The notes: generated from the letters alone by a model not told the origin. 64,000 nt of DNA from Nitrosospira sp. Is2 (GCF_033095785.1 NZ_CP137134.1:620001-684000); one strand, 5' to 3'; positions 1 through 9,606 are shown, counted from the stretch's first letter. Numbers and translations are program-made.

Positions 1-112
1 CATACCTTTGTCATAGAACCCCCACATGGGCGACGCAGGCAAACGGTAGCGAAATCGAATTCCGTAAAAACCGCGTGCCAGACAAAATTCACGTTAAGAC
101 TAGGGGAAGCTG

Positions 113-862
113 ATGTTCGAATGGGTGGCGAGCCCGGAAGCATGGGTAGCGTTAGTGACGCTGACCGCGCTGGAAATCGTGTTGGGCATCGACAATATTA
201 TTTTCATATCGATCCTGGTAGGACGTCTCCCGGAGTCTCAGCGTAATTTCGCAAGAAGGATGGGCCTTGGCCTCGCCATGCTCACGCGCCTCGGGCTGCT
301 GTTCTCCATTTCATGGGTCATGGGCTTGACCAAACCCTGGTTTGAACTGTTCAGCATGTCAATTTCGGGGCGCGATCTGGTTTTGATCGGTGGCGGGTTA
401 TTTCTTTTATTCAAGGCAACTCATGAAATTCATAACAGTCTGGAGGGCGCGGAGGGCAACAATAAACAGATTATCGTGACGGGCCTGGGATCGGTGTTGA
501 TCCAGATTGCCATTCTGGATATTGTGTTTTCGCTGGATTCGGTTATTACGGCGGTCGGACTGGTTGAGCATGTCGCCTTGATGGCGATCGCTATTATCCT
601 GGCGGTGCTGGTGATGCTGTTCGCGGCCAAGCCAATAGGGGATTTTGTGGAGAAACATCCCACAATTAAAATCCTGGCGCTTTCGTTCCTGATACTGGTA
701 GGGGTAACACTCATCGTCGAGGGTTTCGACGTACATGTACCGAAGGGCTATATCTATTTCGCGATGGCATTTTCGGTCGCCGTGGAATTCATCAATCTTC
801 GCATGCGCAAGAAAATCGCGGAGCCAGTTAAATTGCACACACCGTTAAGCAAGGTTGAGTGA
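113..862 (+). CDS. TerC family integral membrane protein
   Basis: A 249-aa polytopic inner-membrane protein of the TerC family. Family members are linked to metal-ion (Mn) efflux or tellurite resistance; the substrate here is unknown. The N-terminus has the family signature ALEIVLGIDNIIF (about residues 20-32) and a second half-repeat AILDIVFSLDSVITAVG, so the acidic Asp of each inverted repeat is present. Six to seven hydrophobic segments cover the length, with a basic tail. The ATG follows a GGGGAAG ribosome-binding site by 6 bases. It is a single gene ahead of mnmC on the same strand, with a 77-bp gap. I see no manganese-type riboswitch in the 112 bases before it. The family call is firm and the substrate is not. 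Confidence 0.93.
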   Translation: MFEWVASPEAWVALVTLTALEIVLGIDNIIFISILVGRLPESQRNFARRMGLGLAMLTRLGLLFSISWVMGLTKPWFELFSMSISGRDLVLIGGGLFLLFKATHEIHNSLEGAEGNNKQIIVTGLGSVLIQIAILDIVFSLDSVITAVGLVEHVALMAIAIILAVLVMLFAAKPIGDFVEKHPTIKILALSFLILVGVTLIVEGFDVHVPKGYIYFAMAFSVAVEFINLRMRKKIAEPVKLHTPLSKVE

Positions 863-939
863 CAGGACGAATCACGCTCCTGTTGCAAGCCTGTTCGGCT
901 GGCTGGTTGCTAGTCTCAAGCGAGCACTGAAGACGCGCC

Positions 940-2775
940 ATGCTTGATTGGCAGGACGGACAACCTTTTTCCAACCGCTTCGGCGATGTTTATTTTTCCC
1001 GCGAGTCCGGGCTGGCCGAAAAACAGCATGTTTTTCTCCAGGGCAACTACCTTGCGGAGCGTTTTGCTTCATTGCTGCCGGGTGACAGTCTGGTCGTGGG
1101 GGAAACCGGCTTCGGCACTGGCTTGGCCTTTTTATGCGCGTTGCAGTTGTTCGACGAGACGGCGCCGCCTGAAGCCCACCTGGATTTCTTCAGTATCGAG
1201 AAATTTCCGCTGGATGACCAGGAATTGGCCGAGGCGCTCGCGCTGTGGCCGGGGTTGCGCAACTACGCGGACGAACTCAGCGCGCGCTGGAAGCGCCGCG
1301 TCCCGGGTTGGAATCGCTGGAGCTTTGCGAACCACCGGGTGCATCTCACCCTCGTCATTGCCGACGTAGCAGTAGCCCTGGCTGAAATCCGCCCCGATAT
1401 CGACGCATGGTTTCTAGACGGCTTCTCACCCCGACGTAATCCCGAAATGTGGACCCAACAGGTGTTCACGGGCATCGCGCAAGCGTCGCGTCCGGGGGCC
1501 ACCTTCGCCACCTATACTTGTGCCGGCGGGGTAAGGCGAGGTTTGGAACAAGCCGGATTTCAGGTAATCAAATCCACCGGCTTTGGGTACAAACGGCAGA
1601 TGTTGCAAGGTCGTCTTCCCGGTTTTGCGCCTGCGCGTTGCGTTCCTCGAACAGCCGTTGTCATCGGCGGCGGCGTGGCCGGTTGTGCCACCGCCTCAGC
1701 ATTGGCCGCTCGCGGGGTCGCGGTTACGCTCGTTGAGCGCGCACACGGCCTGGCCGCCGGCGCTTCGGGGAATCCACGAGGCATACTGCACACTCGCTTG
1801 AGCGCAGGCATGAATCCGCTGCATCGCTTCGTGCTGGCGTCCTATGGGCATGTTCTCGCCCTGCTCGACGAGAAGTTACCGGCTGATGGGGCGGTTCGCT
1901 CGGAATGCGGCGAACTGCAACTGGCGTTTTCCGCGAACGAAGCAAAACGGATCGACAAACTGGCGGCGCTCAATTGGCCTAAGCATGTGCTACGACCAGT
2001 GGACGCAAGCGAAGCATCACGGTTGGCTGGCATCGAGCTGCCCAATGGCGGGCTATGGTTCCCCGCAGGAGGTTGGGTAGTGCCGCTGGAGATGTGCATG
2101 GCGCTCACGAAAAGCGCCGCCATCGTGCCACGCACGGGCTGCCGTGTAGACTCGTTAACCCCTGTAGATGACGGATGGCGCGTGGAAGGACAAGACCAGC
2201 ACAACCAGGTGTGGGTTTGTCAGGCCGAGGTAGCAGTAATTTGCACCGGCCCCAACGCAACATTGCTGCAACCCTCGACTAACCTGCCCCTCACCGCGGT
2301 GCGGGGACAGATCACCATGGCGCCTTCCACGAGCATGAGCGAAAATCTCAAGGCGATCGTATGCGCCAGCGGCTATCTGGCCCCTTCCATCGGAGGATTC
2401 CACTTGATCGGAGCAACGCATCGCTTCAATGATGAAGAAACCGACGTGCGTATCGCCGAACACGTTGAGAACTTAGCCAGATTGGCGGAAATCTCGTCGG
2501 AGCTGGGCAAGGCAGCTGATATCGTTTCGTTGAACCCTGGTCAGCTAAAGGGCCGCGCCTCGATAAGAGCTTCAGTTCCCGGGGCGATGCCGCTCGTAGG
2601 TGAGCTCTTGCCCCGGCTCTATACCAGCCTGGGCCATGGCACGCGCGGCCTGATCACGGCCGGCCTTTCCGGTGAAGTGATCGCTGCGGCCGCGTGCGGA
2701 CAATTGCTGCCTTTACCCCTCGGCGTGCTGGCTGCGCTTGCGCCCGCTCCAAGGGTTCACTCCCGAATAAAATGA
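940..2775 (+). CDS. mnmC: Bifunctional tRNA mnm5s2U biosynthesis protein MnmC
   Basis: A 611-aa fusion enzyme that completes 5-methylaminomethyl-2-thiouridine at the wobble position (U34) of tRNAs. The N-terminal half (about 1-225) is the SAM methyltransferase MnmD, with a GETGFGTG SAM loop at 54-61 and the motif DGFSPRRNPEMW at 160-171. The C-terminal half (about 236-600) is an FAD-dependent oxidoreductase of the DAO type that removes the carboxymethyl group; its dinucleotide-binding GGGVAGCATA lies at about 243-252. The length is slightly shorter than the roughly 670-aa enterobacterial enzyme. Both catalytic halves look complete. It is cytoplasmic. Confidence 0.95.
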   Translation: MLDWQDGQPFSNRFGDVYFSRESGLAEKQHVFLQGNYLAERFASLLPGDSLVVGETGFGTGLAFLCALQLFDETAPPEAHLDFFSIEKFPLDDQELAEALALWPGLRNYADELSARWKRRVPGWNRWSFANHRVHLTLVIADVAVALAEIRPDIDAWFLDGFSPRRNPEMWTQQVFTGIAQASRPGATFATYTCAGGVRRGLEQAGFQVIKSTGFGYKRQMLQGRLPGFAPARCVPRTAVVIGGGVAGCATASALAARGVAVTLVERAHGLAAGASGNPRGILHTRLSAGMNPLHRFVLASYGHVLALLDEKLPADGAVRSECGELQLAFSANEAKRIDKLAALNWPKHVLRPVDASEASRLAGIELPNGGLWFPAGGWVVPLEMCMALTKSAAIVPRTGCRVDSLTPVDDGWRVEGQDQHNQVWVCQAEVAVICTGPNATLLQPSTNLPLTAVRGQITMAPSTSMSENLKAIVCASGYLAPSIGGFHLIGATHRFNDEETDVRIAEHVENLARLAEISSELGKAADIVSLNPGQLKGRASIRASVPGAMPLVGELLPRLYTSLGHGTRGLITAGLSGEVIAAAACGQLLPLPLGVLAALAPAPRVHSRIK

Positions 2776-3123
2776 GCTGCAGCAATAAACGACCGATACC
2801 GTGTCTGAAGTAAACTGTCGGGTCGTCCCTTGCTTCATTGCTTGCATCGCTGGCGCGGTCCCGGCCAGGCTGCCTAACACTGGAACTCTTCAGTGATCGC
2901 ATTCCAGCATCACTACCGTATAATCTCCTCAAATCGAATAAATCCGTAGCGGGCGAATCCATCAGGTGCCAAGATCATTTGTTTCCCTTTGCCGGTTGGG
3001 CCGTCATACCAAGGCTGAATAGGGTCAGTTTCGCACATTTTTTGTGCCTGCTTTTTATGTGTTTCTAACCGTTTCCAGATGTAATTTGATGTACAAGCAC
3101 TTGATGTGTAGGCTTTTGCGGCC

Positions 3124-4608
3124 ATGAAAATAACTCTTGTGCCTCGGGTGGCGCCGAACGACTGCCTGCGCCTGTGGATCGGCGTTCTTTCATCGCAGAT
3201 GCCCGCACTGACATGGCATCTGGACAACATACCCCTCAATTCCCCCCGCGTACAACCTCTACGTCCTCTTGCGAGCGCCATCGCCGACGAACTGCGGGAT
3301 GAACGGCCGGTGGAGAATTTTACCGGCGTGTTTGAGATCAGTGGTCTGGAATCGGGACGGGTTTATAAAGTAAGCGTCACCGCAAGCACCAACGGTGTAA
3401 TAACAAGCGCCGAGTTGCGCCTGAAAACATTGCCGTCCCGCATTCCAGACCTCCTGGACGGGACATTCAATGTCCTGCTGGTTTCCTGTTTTCATCATGC
3501 GGAGGACAGAGGCGGGCAGGCGGGCCTGATGGCAAGTCAACTGAACAGCGCCGCGCGACCCGATCTAACGTTGTTGCTCGGCGATCAGGTATATCTCGAC
3601 CTGCCTACCCTCGCAAACTTCCCCGCCAATGCGGCCGCGCTCGCGCGCAAGTTTGAGGCCGACTACCGGGCCAATTGGCAGGGGGAAGCGGGATATTCGC
3701 AAATGCTCAGGCTGGCGCCAACCATCTCGGTACCCGACGACCATGAATACTGGAACAATTTCCCTCATCCCAGCCCGTTTATCCAGAACAGCTGGACACA
3801 GTCGGGGCGGGGCAACTGGACCATCGCGGCGACTGACCTATATAAGGCATTCCAATTCGCCCACGAGCGCGACGCCTATTTTCATGGCGGACCCGCAGAG
3901 CTGGGCGATGCGTCAGTAATTGACATCGAGCCGCTGTCCTTCTTTTTGGCAGACGGAAGATCGTTGCGCGACCCCGGTCGCGCTACGGTACTGACAACGA
4001 GAGCGAGGAAACAACTCGAACACTGGGCAGCCGAGGTGATACGGAAGCGGCGCACCGCGCTGTTCATTACCGGGCAATCGCTGCTCGACTCGGCATCGAG
4101 CGAATGGAAGGGCAAGATCGCGGATTACCTGATGCCAAACTATGGCGACTTCGGTCATATTACCGCGACGTTGGGAAAACTGGCCGAAGCAGGCCTGCCG
4201 GTTATTCTCATCACAGGCGATGTGCATTGGGGGCGTGTCGCAACCATAAGAGACGCTCGTACCGGGCGCGAGTCGATATTCGAAATCATCTCCTCCCCCA
4301 CCTCGCTCGCAAGCTCTGTAGGGAGAGATCAGCTGGTCGCCGTCCGGGACGCGGTTACGGGCCAAACCAGTGTCTGGCCCAGACACTCTTCCCCCGACCC
4401 CGTACCCGAGTTTCTATGGTTCGGCGGGTTCGGGGGACGGTTTAGCTGCTCACGGACCCACGAGCAGGTTGGCAACCATGTGGCGCTACTCTCGTTTGCC
4501 CGGATTGGCGCGGGCGCCCGCATGCGCGTCACCTACTACCCGCTTCACGACGACCCCTTACAATGCAAACCGCGGTCGCTCCGTGAAATGTCACTGGCCC
4601 CTGCATAA
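3124..4608 (+). CDS. Alkaline phosphatase D (PhoD-like) family phosphohydrolase
   Basis: A 494-aa metallophosphoesterase of the PhoD family. These enzymes hydrolyse phosphate mono- or diesters with a bimetal (Ca/Fe) centre. An N-terminal beta-sandwich-like region (about 1-105) precedes the catalytic part. Metal-ligand motifs are visible as SCFHH at 121-125, LGDQVYLD at 152-159, PDDHEYW at 204-210 and ITGDVHWG at 363-370. No Tat or Sec signal peptide is visible, so unlike classical PhoD it may be cytoplasmic. The next gene starts 12 bp after its stop, which suggests co-transcription. The substrate cannot be read from the sequence. Confidence 0.85.
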   Translation: MKITLVPRVAPNDCLRLWIGVLSSQMPALTWHLDNIPLNSPRVQPLRPLASAIADELRDERPVENFTGVFEISGLESGRVYKVSVTASTNGVITSAELRLKTLPSRIPDLLDGTFNVLLVSCFHHAEDRGGQAGLMASQLNSAARPDLTLLLGDQVYLDLPTLANFPANAAALARKFEADYRANWQGEAGYSQMLRLAPTISVPDDHEYWNNFPHPSPFIQNSWTQSGRGNWTIAATDLYKAFQFAHERDAYFHGGPAELGDASVIDIEPLSFFLADGRSLRDPGRATVLTTRARKQLEHWAAEVIRKRRTALFITGQSLLDSASSEWKGKIADYLMPNYGDFGHITATLGKLAEAGLPVILITGDVHWGRVATIRDARTGRESIFEIISSPTSLASSVGRDQLVAVRDAVTGQTSVWPRHSSPDPVPEFLWFGGFGGRFSCSRTHEQVGNHVALLSFARIGAGARMRVTYYPLHDDPLQCKPRSLREMSLAPA

Positions 4609-4620
4609 GGATCACACAAT

Positions 4621-5358
4621 ATGTATACGCTTTCTTCAAGAGCCAAATCGATCAACAAGGAATTTGCGGAGCACAGACGGGGAAAAGGGACAACAAACAT
4701 GGACTGGCTGAGCTCGCACTGGCAGCCGGACAGGATGGGTATCCTGCTTTTAGGCGGGACAGATCTCATCGATTTTCGTCTGAGAATTGCCCAATCGCAT
4801 CTACGCAGTGACTTGACCCCCAGCCACTGGTCACATGTGGCGTTACTGGGAGAGAGCAAAGCCGCGCACCTGGCTACCGCTCCGCTGTATGAAATCTCCC
4901 TGGCTCCTGCGTCGGGCTTCGGCTTCCCTACTGCAAGCAACGGTGTACAAACAGGCACCCTTGAGAGGTACGGCGATACGAAGCGTTTCCCCAACATTGC
5001 CATCCTTTACTTGCCGCCCTCGGTAAAACCGGCGATGCTGATGAATGCGGTCGAGCGGTTCCAGCAGCAGCGGATCGTGATCGATGCAGTGCAGCTACTA
5101 TTGGCATGGTTGGGATATGTGTGGGGCGCGGGCCGGTCAGGGAATCCTCTACTGGACGGGCTGGGGATGCCGTCCGCGGCGATGCTGGAGACGGTGGCGG
5201 GCGCCGCGGGATTCGACCTAACCCCGGGCCTGGAAAGCCGCGCCAGCTGCCCGGAAGCGATCTGGCAGGCGGCGCGCTGGTGGCATGAATACCATGAGGA
5301 AAACAAGGAAGGTTCCATTACTGGCGCTTTTTATACAGCACACCGCTTACCCACGTGA
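4621..5358 (+). CDS. Hypothetical protein, possible permuted papain-fold (NlpC/P60-like) hydrolase
   Basis: A 245-aa protein that I recognise only by architecture. It has an N-terminal hydrophobic strand RMGILLLGGTDLIDF, then SHWSHVALLG (His at 69 and 72), and a C-terminal SCPEAIWQAARWW with Cys210. His before Cys is the order of circularly permuted NlpC/P60-type enzymes (YiiX/YaeF group), where the His lies in a W-S-H-V-strand and the Cys caps a C-terminal helix. The role is therefore inferred as an amide or thioester hydrolase. An internal ATG at 4699 (MDWLSS), preceded by GGGAAAAGGGA, could be the true start; the first 26 residues look unstructured. It sits 12 bp behind the PhoD-like gene, probably in the same operon. 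Confidence 0.6.
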   Translation: MYTLSSRAKSINKEFAEHRRGKGTTNMDWLSSHWQPDRMGILLLGGTDLIDFRLRIAQSHLRSDLTPSHWSHVALLGESKAAHLATAPLYEISLAPASGFGFPTASNGVQTGTLERYGDTKRFPNIAILYLPPSVKPAMLMNAVERFQQQRIVIDAVQLLLAWLGYVWGAGRSGNPLLDGLGMPSAAMLETVAGAAGFDLTPGLESRASCPEAIWQAARWWHEYHEENKEGSITGAFYTAHRLPT

Positions 5359-5927
5359 TAACAATAAAAAAGCACTCGCCGCATGCAGACTCATCTTCTG
5401 CTGGACCATACAGAGCTCCCTCGCTATTGCCCAACGCGAGGATGCTTACTAAATGGGAATGCAAGAGTTAAAATACGCCCGGTCGTTTTTGGCGGCGGCG
5501 TTTGGATAGCGGGGCACCCGATGGCTTGGCCTTCCAGAGCCCGACCCGAAGAGTCTGTCCGGTCGCCCTCTTCCACCTTCCGGGCGCGGTTGTACTTTGG
5601 TCCAATGGGCAAAGTCCTCGGAACGCGTAATATGGAATCGTAGACAGGCGCCACCGAGCAAAAAAGAGCACTCGGATATTTTGCAAAATTGCGGGCACAA
5701 CGTACGAAGGGGCGCAAGCGTTTCAAGCAGGCGGAGGGGCGTCGAGGCGGGCGGGATGCCAAGCAGAACATCTGTTCCATCTGTTTTTATCTGTACAAAT
5801 GATAAGCCCCTACAGGCGAACGTTCGATTGACGGATTCATATCTGGTAGGAAAACAAAATAAGCCCGAATGGCCTGCTGGATGAGGGAAAACGGGCGGGC
5901 ATAATGTGATCATCTTCAGAGGAAGTT
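5359..5927. other. Intergenic region without a convincing gene
   Basis: About 570 bases. Open frames exist on both strands, but they overlap each other, lack ribosome-binding sites and have no recognisable domains. I see no hairpin with a T-run, no tRNA and no clear repeat here. Confidence 0.5.
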
Positions 5928-6311
5928 ATGAAAGCCAAACCCAAGCGCGAATCCATGGAAATATCAGGCTCCAACTCTCAAGCAGAGCAGCCGCTTGTAC
6001 CAGTCGAATGCTGGAGAAGCGCCGCGATGGGTATTACAGCGTACGTTTTCGAAGAATCGGAAACCACCATACGCGAATCGGGGCTGGTCCCGGAATGGGT
6101 CATCTATCCCGTTGAACCGGGCAACGGGGTCGCGGTGCCTGCGCACCATATATTTCCCAATTATGTGAAGCTTTTACGGCTCGAAAGCGGACGGTTGCGT
6201 CTAATGGTAGATGCGCGCGCAGTGCTACGTAGGGATACCATCTTCCAGCATTTCTTTGGCCGCTTGATCGCTGACGACAGTCTCTCTCTGGTGAGAGGAG
6301 AATCTGCCTGA
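5928..6311 (+). CDS. Hypothetical protein (127 aa)
   Basis: I do not recognise this protein. It is 127 aa, without signal peptide or membrane segment, with an acidic middle and a C-terminal part (about 90-127) rich in Arg, Leu and Phe. A GAGGAAG ribosome-binding site ends 5 bases before the ATG at 5928. That the gene is real is supported indirectly: the last third (from about 6207) and about 220 bases of downstream DNA recur, diverged, at 6781-7060. Function unknown. Confidence 0.55.
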   Translation: MKAKPKRESMEISGSNSQAEQPLVPVECWRSAAMGITAYVFEESETTIRESGLVPEWVIYPVEPGNGVAVPAHHIFPNYVKLLRLESGRLRLMVDARAVLRRDTIFQHFFGRLIADDSLSLVRGESA

Positions 6312-6607
6312 GCATACAGGAAGCCGGGTCGCCTGAATCGGCCCGACTGGGTGTATTGGAATGGAATGACATTTGCTGGTAAAACAGGATGCCAGCTGGG
6401 CAAAAAGTCATCCTGACTGGGCGTTGTAACGTCGGGCCCATGTCTTAATCAAATACCTTTGCTTTAAATCCCGCCAGGATTTTTAGACGGAAGCGGTATC
6501 CTGGTGTTCGTCGGGAACGTGATGGTCGGGCATGACGACGTTGCCGTTTGTTGACGTGTTCAGCCGCCACGCCCTACACGTTTTTCACCGGGCTCCCCGA
6601 AATACTT

Positions 6608-7060
6608 GGGCCGCAGGATCGGCTTTCGCCAGAGGTCGAGTTGTTAGCGGCGGATGGCTGCTGCCCGGCCGTTGCGTCGCCGTATGCGCGGCTTTGGTCT
6701 GTGTACGTATATCCTGAGCCAGCCGCCGCCTTACCCCTCGTTGCGGCGAGCCGGATGTGCGAGTTTGGCTGGCCGATGCGCGCGCGATGCTACGAAGGGA
6801 TATCATCTTCCAGCATTTCTTTGGCCGGTTGATGGCCGACGACAGTCGCTCTATGGTGAGAGGAGAATCTGCCTGAGCGGTACAGCCCTGCCGAACTGGG
6901 CAGAGGTTTCGGGCTCGGACCCGGCAAACACCGGGCCACATCGTGACAAACCCCTTAGGCAACCGCCCTTGTTTAACCGATCAAGGAATAACAGGTCAGG
7001 ATTTTTCGGCGGAAGTAATGATCCTGAGCTCTTTGGGAAGGCATGGTCGGGCATCAAGTA
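6608..7060. pseudogene. Chimeric duplication: fragment of the 7115-8080 gene joined to the 3' end of the 5928-6311 gene
   Basis: Bases 6608-6780 match, with substitutions, the plus-strand sequence at about 7347-7506 (shared stretches such as TTCGCCAGAGGTCGAG and GTGTACGTATAT), which is the interior of the minus-strand repeat-protein gene. From 6781 the sequence switches to a copy of 6207 onward: CATCTTCCAGCATTTCTTTGG and GGTGAGAGGAGAATCTGCC occur in both. It continues past the stop codon into a shared flank up to about 7060 (CAGGATTTTT, ATGGTCGGGCAT). The switch lies at a GATGCG present in both parents. No intact reading frame is retained, so I read it as a dead chimeric copy. Confidence 0.75.
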
Positions 7061-7114
7061 AAAAATTGTGCCATGCCGCGGCCCCCAACCGTCCGCCATC
7101 CACGCCTGGTTTTC

Positions 7115-8080
7115 TCATTTCAGCTTAATTCCTTCATAAGGGTCTTTTGGTAACTCTTTTTTACCCGGTTTGACTGGCATGGAAGCGGCATCGCCGGTCG
7201 AGTGGGGTGGCAGCGCGCCTGTTGAATCGGCAGGGCGCTCTCTCTTTGGGTCCACTGGAGCGCTTCCCTGCGCGTTGGTTTGTCTTTCGTCCGCGGATGT
7301 CTCCCTTGCGACCGCTGGCGCCTTGCCCTTGGCGGCGCGCCCGGCTTCCCGTCCTTCGCCAGAGGTCGAGTCCTTAACGGCGGATTTACCCTGCCCAGCC
7401 GTCGTGTCGCCGTATCCACGGCTTTGGTCGGTGTACGTATATTCAGAGTCAGCCGCCGCCTTCCCCCTCGTTGCGCTGCCGGACGTGCGAGTTTGGCTGC
7501 CGGATGCGTCTTTGGACTCGGGTCGCGCCTTTCCTGACGTTGCGCTGCCGTACGTGCGTTTCTGGCCCGGGGGTGTCTTTTTCGCGTCGGCCGCGGTACG
7601 TCTCTGGCCCAAGGTGTTTTTCAAGTCTCCGGGGTACTGACCAGGCGTTGCGCCGCCGTATGCCGGATTCTGGCCGGAGGGTGCCATTCTTGGGTCGGTC
7701 GGGTATTGTCCCGTCATTGCGCCGCCTCGTGAATCTCTTTGGCCCAGGGGGACATTACGGTTGTCGAGCGTCTGCCCCGATATTGCGCCCGCTGGCGTCT
7801 CTCTCTGGTCCAGGGGAACATTTCTCGGGTCGGTCGGAATCAGCCCTGCGGGGGTCCCGCCTTGTTGTGGTTGTCCCCGGTGTCTTTCTTCGGGGGGAGC
7901 ATTTCTCAAGTCCGAGGGGCGCATCCCTGTTGGCGCCCCGCCTTGACCCATACCCCCAAACTGTCCGGGTCCGGGAATTTGAGCATGGACGACACCAGCT
8001 ATTCCACTGATCAGACCGGCAAGCAAGATCAACCGGGAATTGTTAACTATATTGTTAACTGAAATGGAAGGGTGTTTCAA
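7115..8080 (-). CDS. Secreted low-complexity repeat protein (321 aa)
   Basis: An unrecognised exported protein. Residues 1-33 form a Sec signal peptide: a basic and polar start, a hydrophobic stretch SRLILLAGLISGIAGVV and a cleavage site near VHA-Q. The mature part is almost free of hydrophobic residues and rich in Gly, Pro, Gln, Arg, Ser and Thr. It is built from degenerate units of about 22-25 residues of the type D-x-R-N-V-P-L-G-Q-R...G-G-A-x-x-G-Q. The C-terminal third shifts to Lys/Ala/Ser-rich units such as TRTSGSATRGKA, ending in DPYEGIKLK. It is probably disordered and periplasmic or cell-surface. A diverged copy of its interior lies at 6608-6780, so the repeats have been recombining. 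Confidence 0.7.
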   Translation of the reverse strand: MKHPSISVNNIVNNSRLILLAGLISGIAGVVHAQIPGPGQFGGMGQGGAPTGMRPSDLRNAPPEERHRGQPQQGGTPAGLIPTDPRNVPLDQRETPAGAISGQTLDNRNVPLGQRDSRGGAMTGQYPTDPRMAPSGQNPAYGGATPGQYPGDLKNTLGQRRTAADAKKTPPGQKRTYGSATSGKARPESKDASGSQTRTSGSATRGKAAADSEYTYTDQSRGYGDTTAGQGKSAVKDSTSGEGREAGRAAKGKAPAVARETSADERQTNAQGSAPVDPKRERPADSTGALPPHSTGDAASMPVKPGKKELPKDPYEGIKLK

Positions 8081-8665
8081 GGGGCACCTCGTTTAATCAA
8101 GATAGCTTCAAATGGTACACCTGACGCAAAATCGTTCCGTTCGTTTGCGTACTTAACCCAGAGAACTCAACAAACGCGCACCGATGTGCTGCCCATAAAA
8201 CCTCGCTAACCCGGCTTATTCAAAGCGCGTTCCTGGCGTATCCCATTGGTCGTTCGCGACAGCAACATTCTACCAAAAATTACCAGCGCCTTTGATATCA
8301 CCTATCCCTAACGGATGACTCTGCCCATGAGTCATAGGGTAGCACTCCTTCGCCAGCTTCAGTGGGTTTCATCATATACCACCGCTTATATTGCGTCGCT
8401 TATATTCTGTACCGGTAAGCGGGCCGAGTAATCCTTGAAAAAATGCCCCAAGTATTCCATCTGTGTCCCACGAATGATTTCCCGTCTGAGAGTACCCCTT
8501 CCTTATCCCAATCCCCAAAAGAAGGCAGATAATGATTAATCTACTGAACTTCCACCTGCCACATGCCTGACTGGCACCCGAGCATGGCAACCGTCGACCA
8601 ACTCTTCCTTGCCGTGGGAGGCAGCTCCCCCAATTCCAGACCCAGACGAATCCCTCCATATAAAT
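8081..8665. other. Intergenic region, no supported gene
   Basis: About 585 bases. A 95-codon minus-strand frame (8372-8659) has one hydrophobic stretch (RLIIICLLLGIGI), but no ribosome-binding site and no family resemblance, and it starts inside the neighbour's terminator region. I do not call it a gene. The part next to 8080 should contain the promoter of the secreted repeat protein. Confidence 0.4.
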
Positions 8666-8668
8666 TAT

Positions 8669-8703
8669 AAAAAAACGCCCACGGATTTCTCCGTAGGCGT
8701 TTG
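8669..8703 (-). terminator. Rho-independent terminator
   Basis: On the minus strand, AAACGCCTACGGA-GAAA-TCCGTGGGCGTTT forms a strong stem followed directly by a run of seven T. It lies about 60 bases after the stop of the minus-strand gene 8761-9273 and is its natural terminator. Confidence 0.9.
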
Positions 8704-8760
8704 TAGGGCTATTACACTCGATTTAGCTCAGGCACAAAGCGCCATCAGCAATCGTCCGCG

Positions 8761-9273
8761 CTAGGCACCCAGAAAACCATCACTGACCCCGAGGTCGGGA
8801 GTGCCAACCAGTGTCGCCACCGGGGCATCGTGCCATCCCTTGCCATCGCCACCGTACGAGCAGCCGTCGGTGTGGGCGTGGTCGGGGAAGTAATCATCCT
8901 CGTGGCCGCTTCCGGCAGCCCAGCGGCCATGATCGCCATGGTCCCCTTTGTCCTCATGCTTGTCGTTCCTGTCGTTCCTGTCGTGATCATCCTTCCTGTC
9001 GTGCTTGTCGTTCTTGTCGTGCTCATTCTTGCCATGCTTGTCGTGCTTGTCGTTCCTGTCGTGATCATCCTTCCTGCCGTGATCATCCTTCCTGTCGTGC
9101 TTGTCTTTCCCGTCCTTGTCCTTACAGTCCTTGTCGTGCTCATTCTTGCCATGCTTGTCGTTCTTGTCGTCGTGCTTGTCCTTCCAGTCCTTCTCGTCCT
9201 TGCCCTTCCCGTCATGCTTGTCATTCTTGTCGTGCTCAAACCTAAGATTTAATGCTGAGTTAATAATACCCAT
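8761..9273 (-). CDS. Lys/Asp/His-rich repeat protein (170 aa)
   Basis: An unrecognised 170-aa protein. After a short ordinary start (MGIINSALNLRFE), residues 14-115 consist almost only of Asp, Lys, His, Asn, Gly, Glu and Arg. They form short repeats of the type H-D-K-N-D-K-H and D-R-K-D-D-H with a 9-bp DNA periodicity. The tail (about 118-170) is different: aromatic and glycine-rich with HEDDYFPDHAHTDGCSYGG. A strong terminator follows and AGGTCTACATG precedes the start, so it is likely expressed. His/Asp density suggests divalent metal (Ni, Zn, Cu, Ca) binding, but that is inference from composition. No signal peptide is visible. The opposite strand is open over the repeat only because of composition. 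Confidence 0.7.
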   Translation of the reverse strand: MGIINSALNLRFEHDKNDKHDGKGKDEKDWKDKHDDKNDKHGKNEHDKDCKDKDGKDKHDRKDDHGRKDDHDRNDKHDKHGKNEHDKNDKHDRKDDHDRNDRNDKHEDKGDHGDHGRWAAGSGHEDDYFPDHAHTDGCSYGGDGKGWHDAPVATLVGTPDLGVSDGFLGA

Positions 9274-9606
9274 GTAGACCTCCCGAAAGTAAGTTTGGAT
9301 TGTGCGATTACCACCTGTTTATGAGATAGATTCATTAGGAACCTACCGCGGATGCAAGTTGCTATGATGTGAAAGCCGATTGCTCCCTCTCAATCACCCG
9401 GAGTAATTCCATCTTGCATGCCGCCTTTAGTCGTACAGCACGTAACATGCCACAACTGTAATTTACGAGGTATATCACGTGGTTATCAGGAATAGTCCAG
9501 ATACAGCTCGAACCTCGCGCCCGATCACCCTGTCGCTTCCAAGCGCGACAACAAATTTGTTGAGCAAGAGAATTAACATATCCAGCGAGCTGATTTGATT
9601 GGTTTT

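Noticed and set aside
1..112. Possible manganese (yybP-ykoY) riboswitch before the TerC gene
   Set aside because: I could not find the conserved purine-rich internal loops; only an ordinary leader is visible.
8811..9252. Long plus-strand frames over the Lys/Asp/His repeat (poly-Val/Leu or Cys/Arg-rich)
   Set aside because: They are mirror images of the 9-bp repeats on the opposite strand; the terminator and start signals support only the minus-strand gene.
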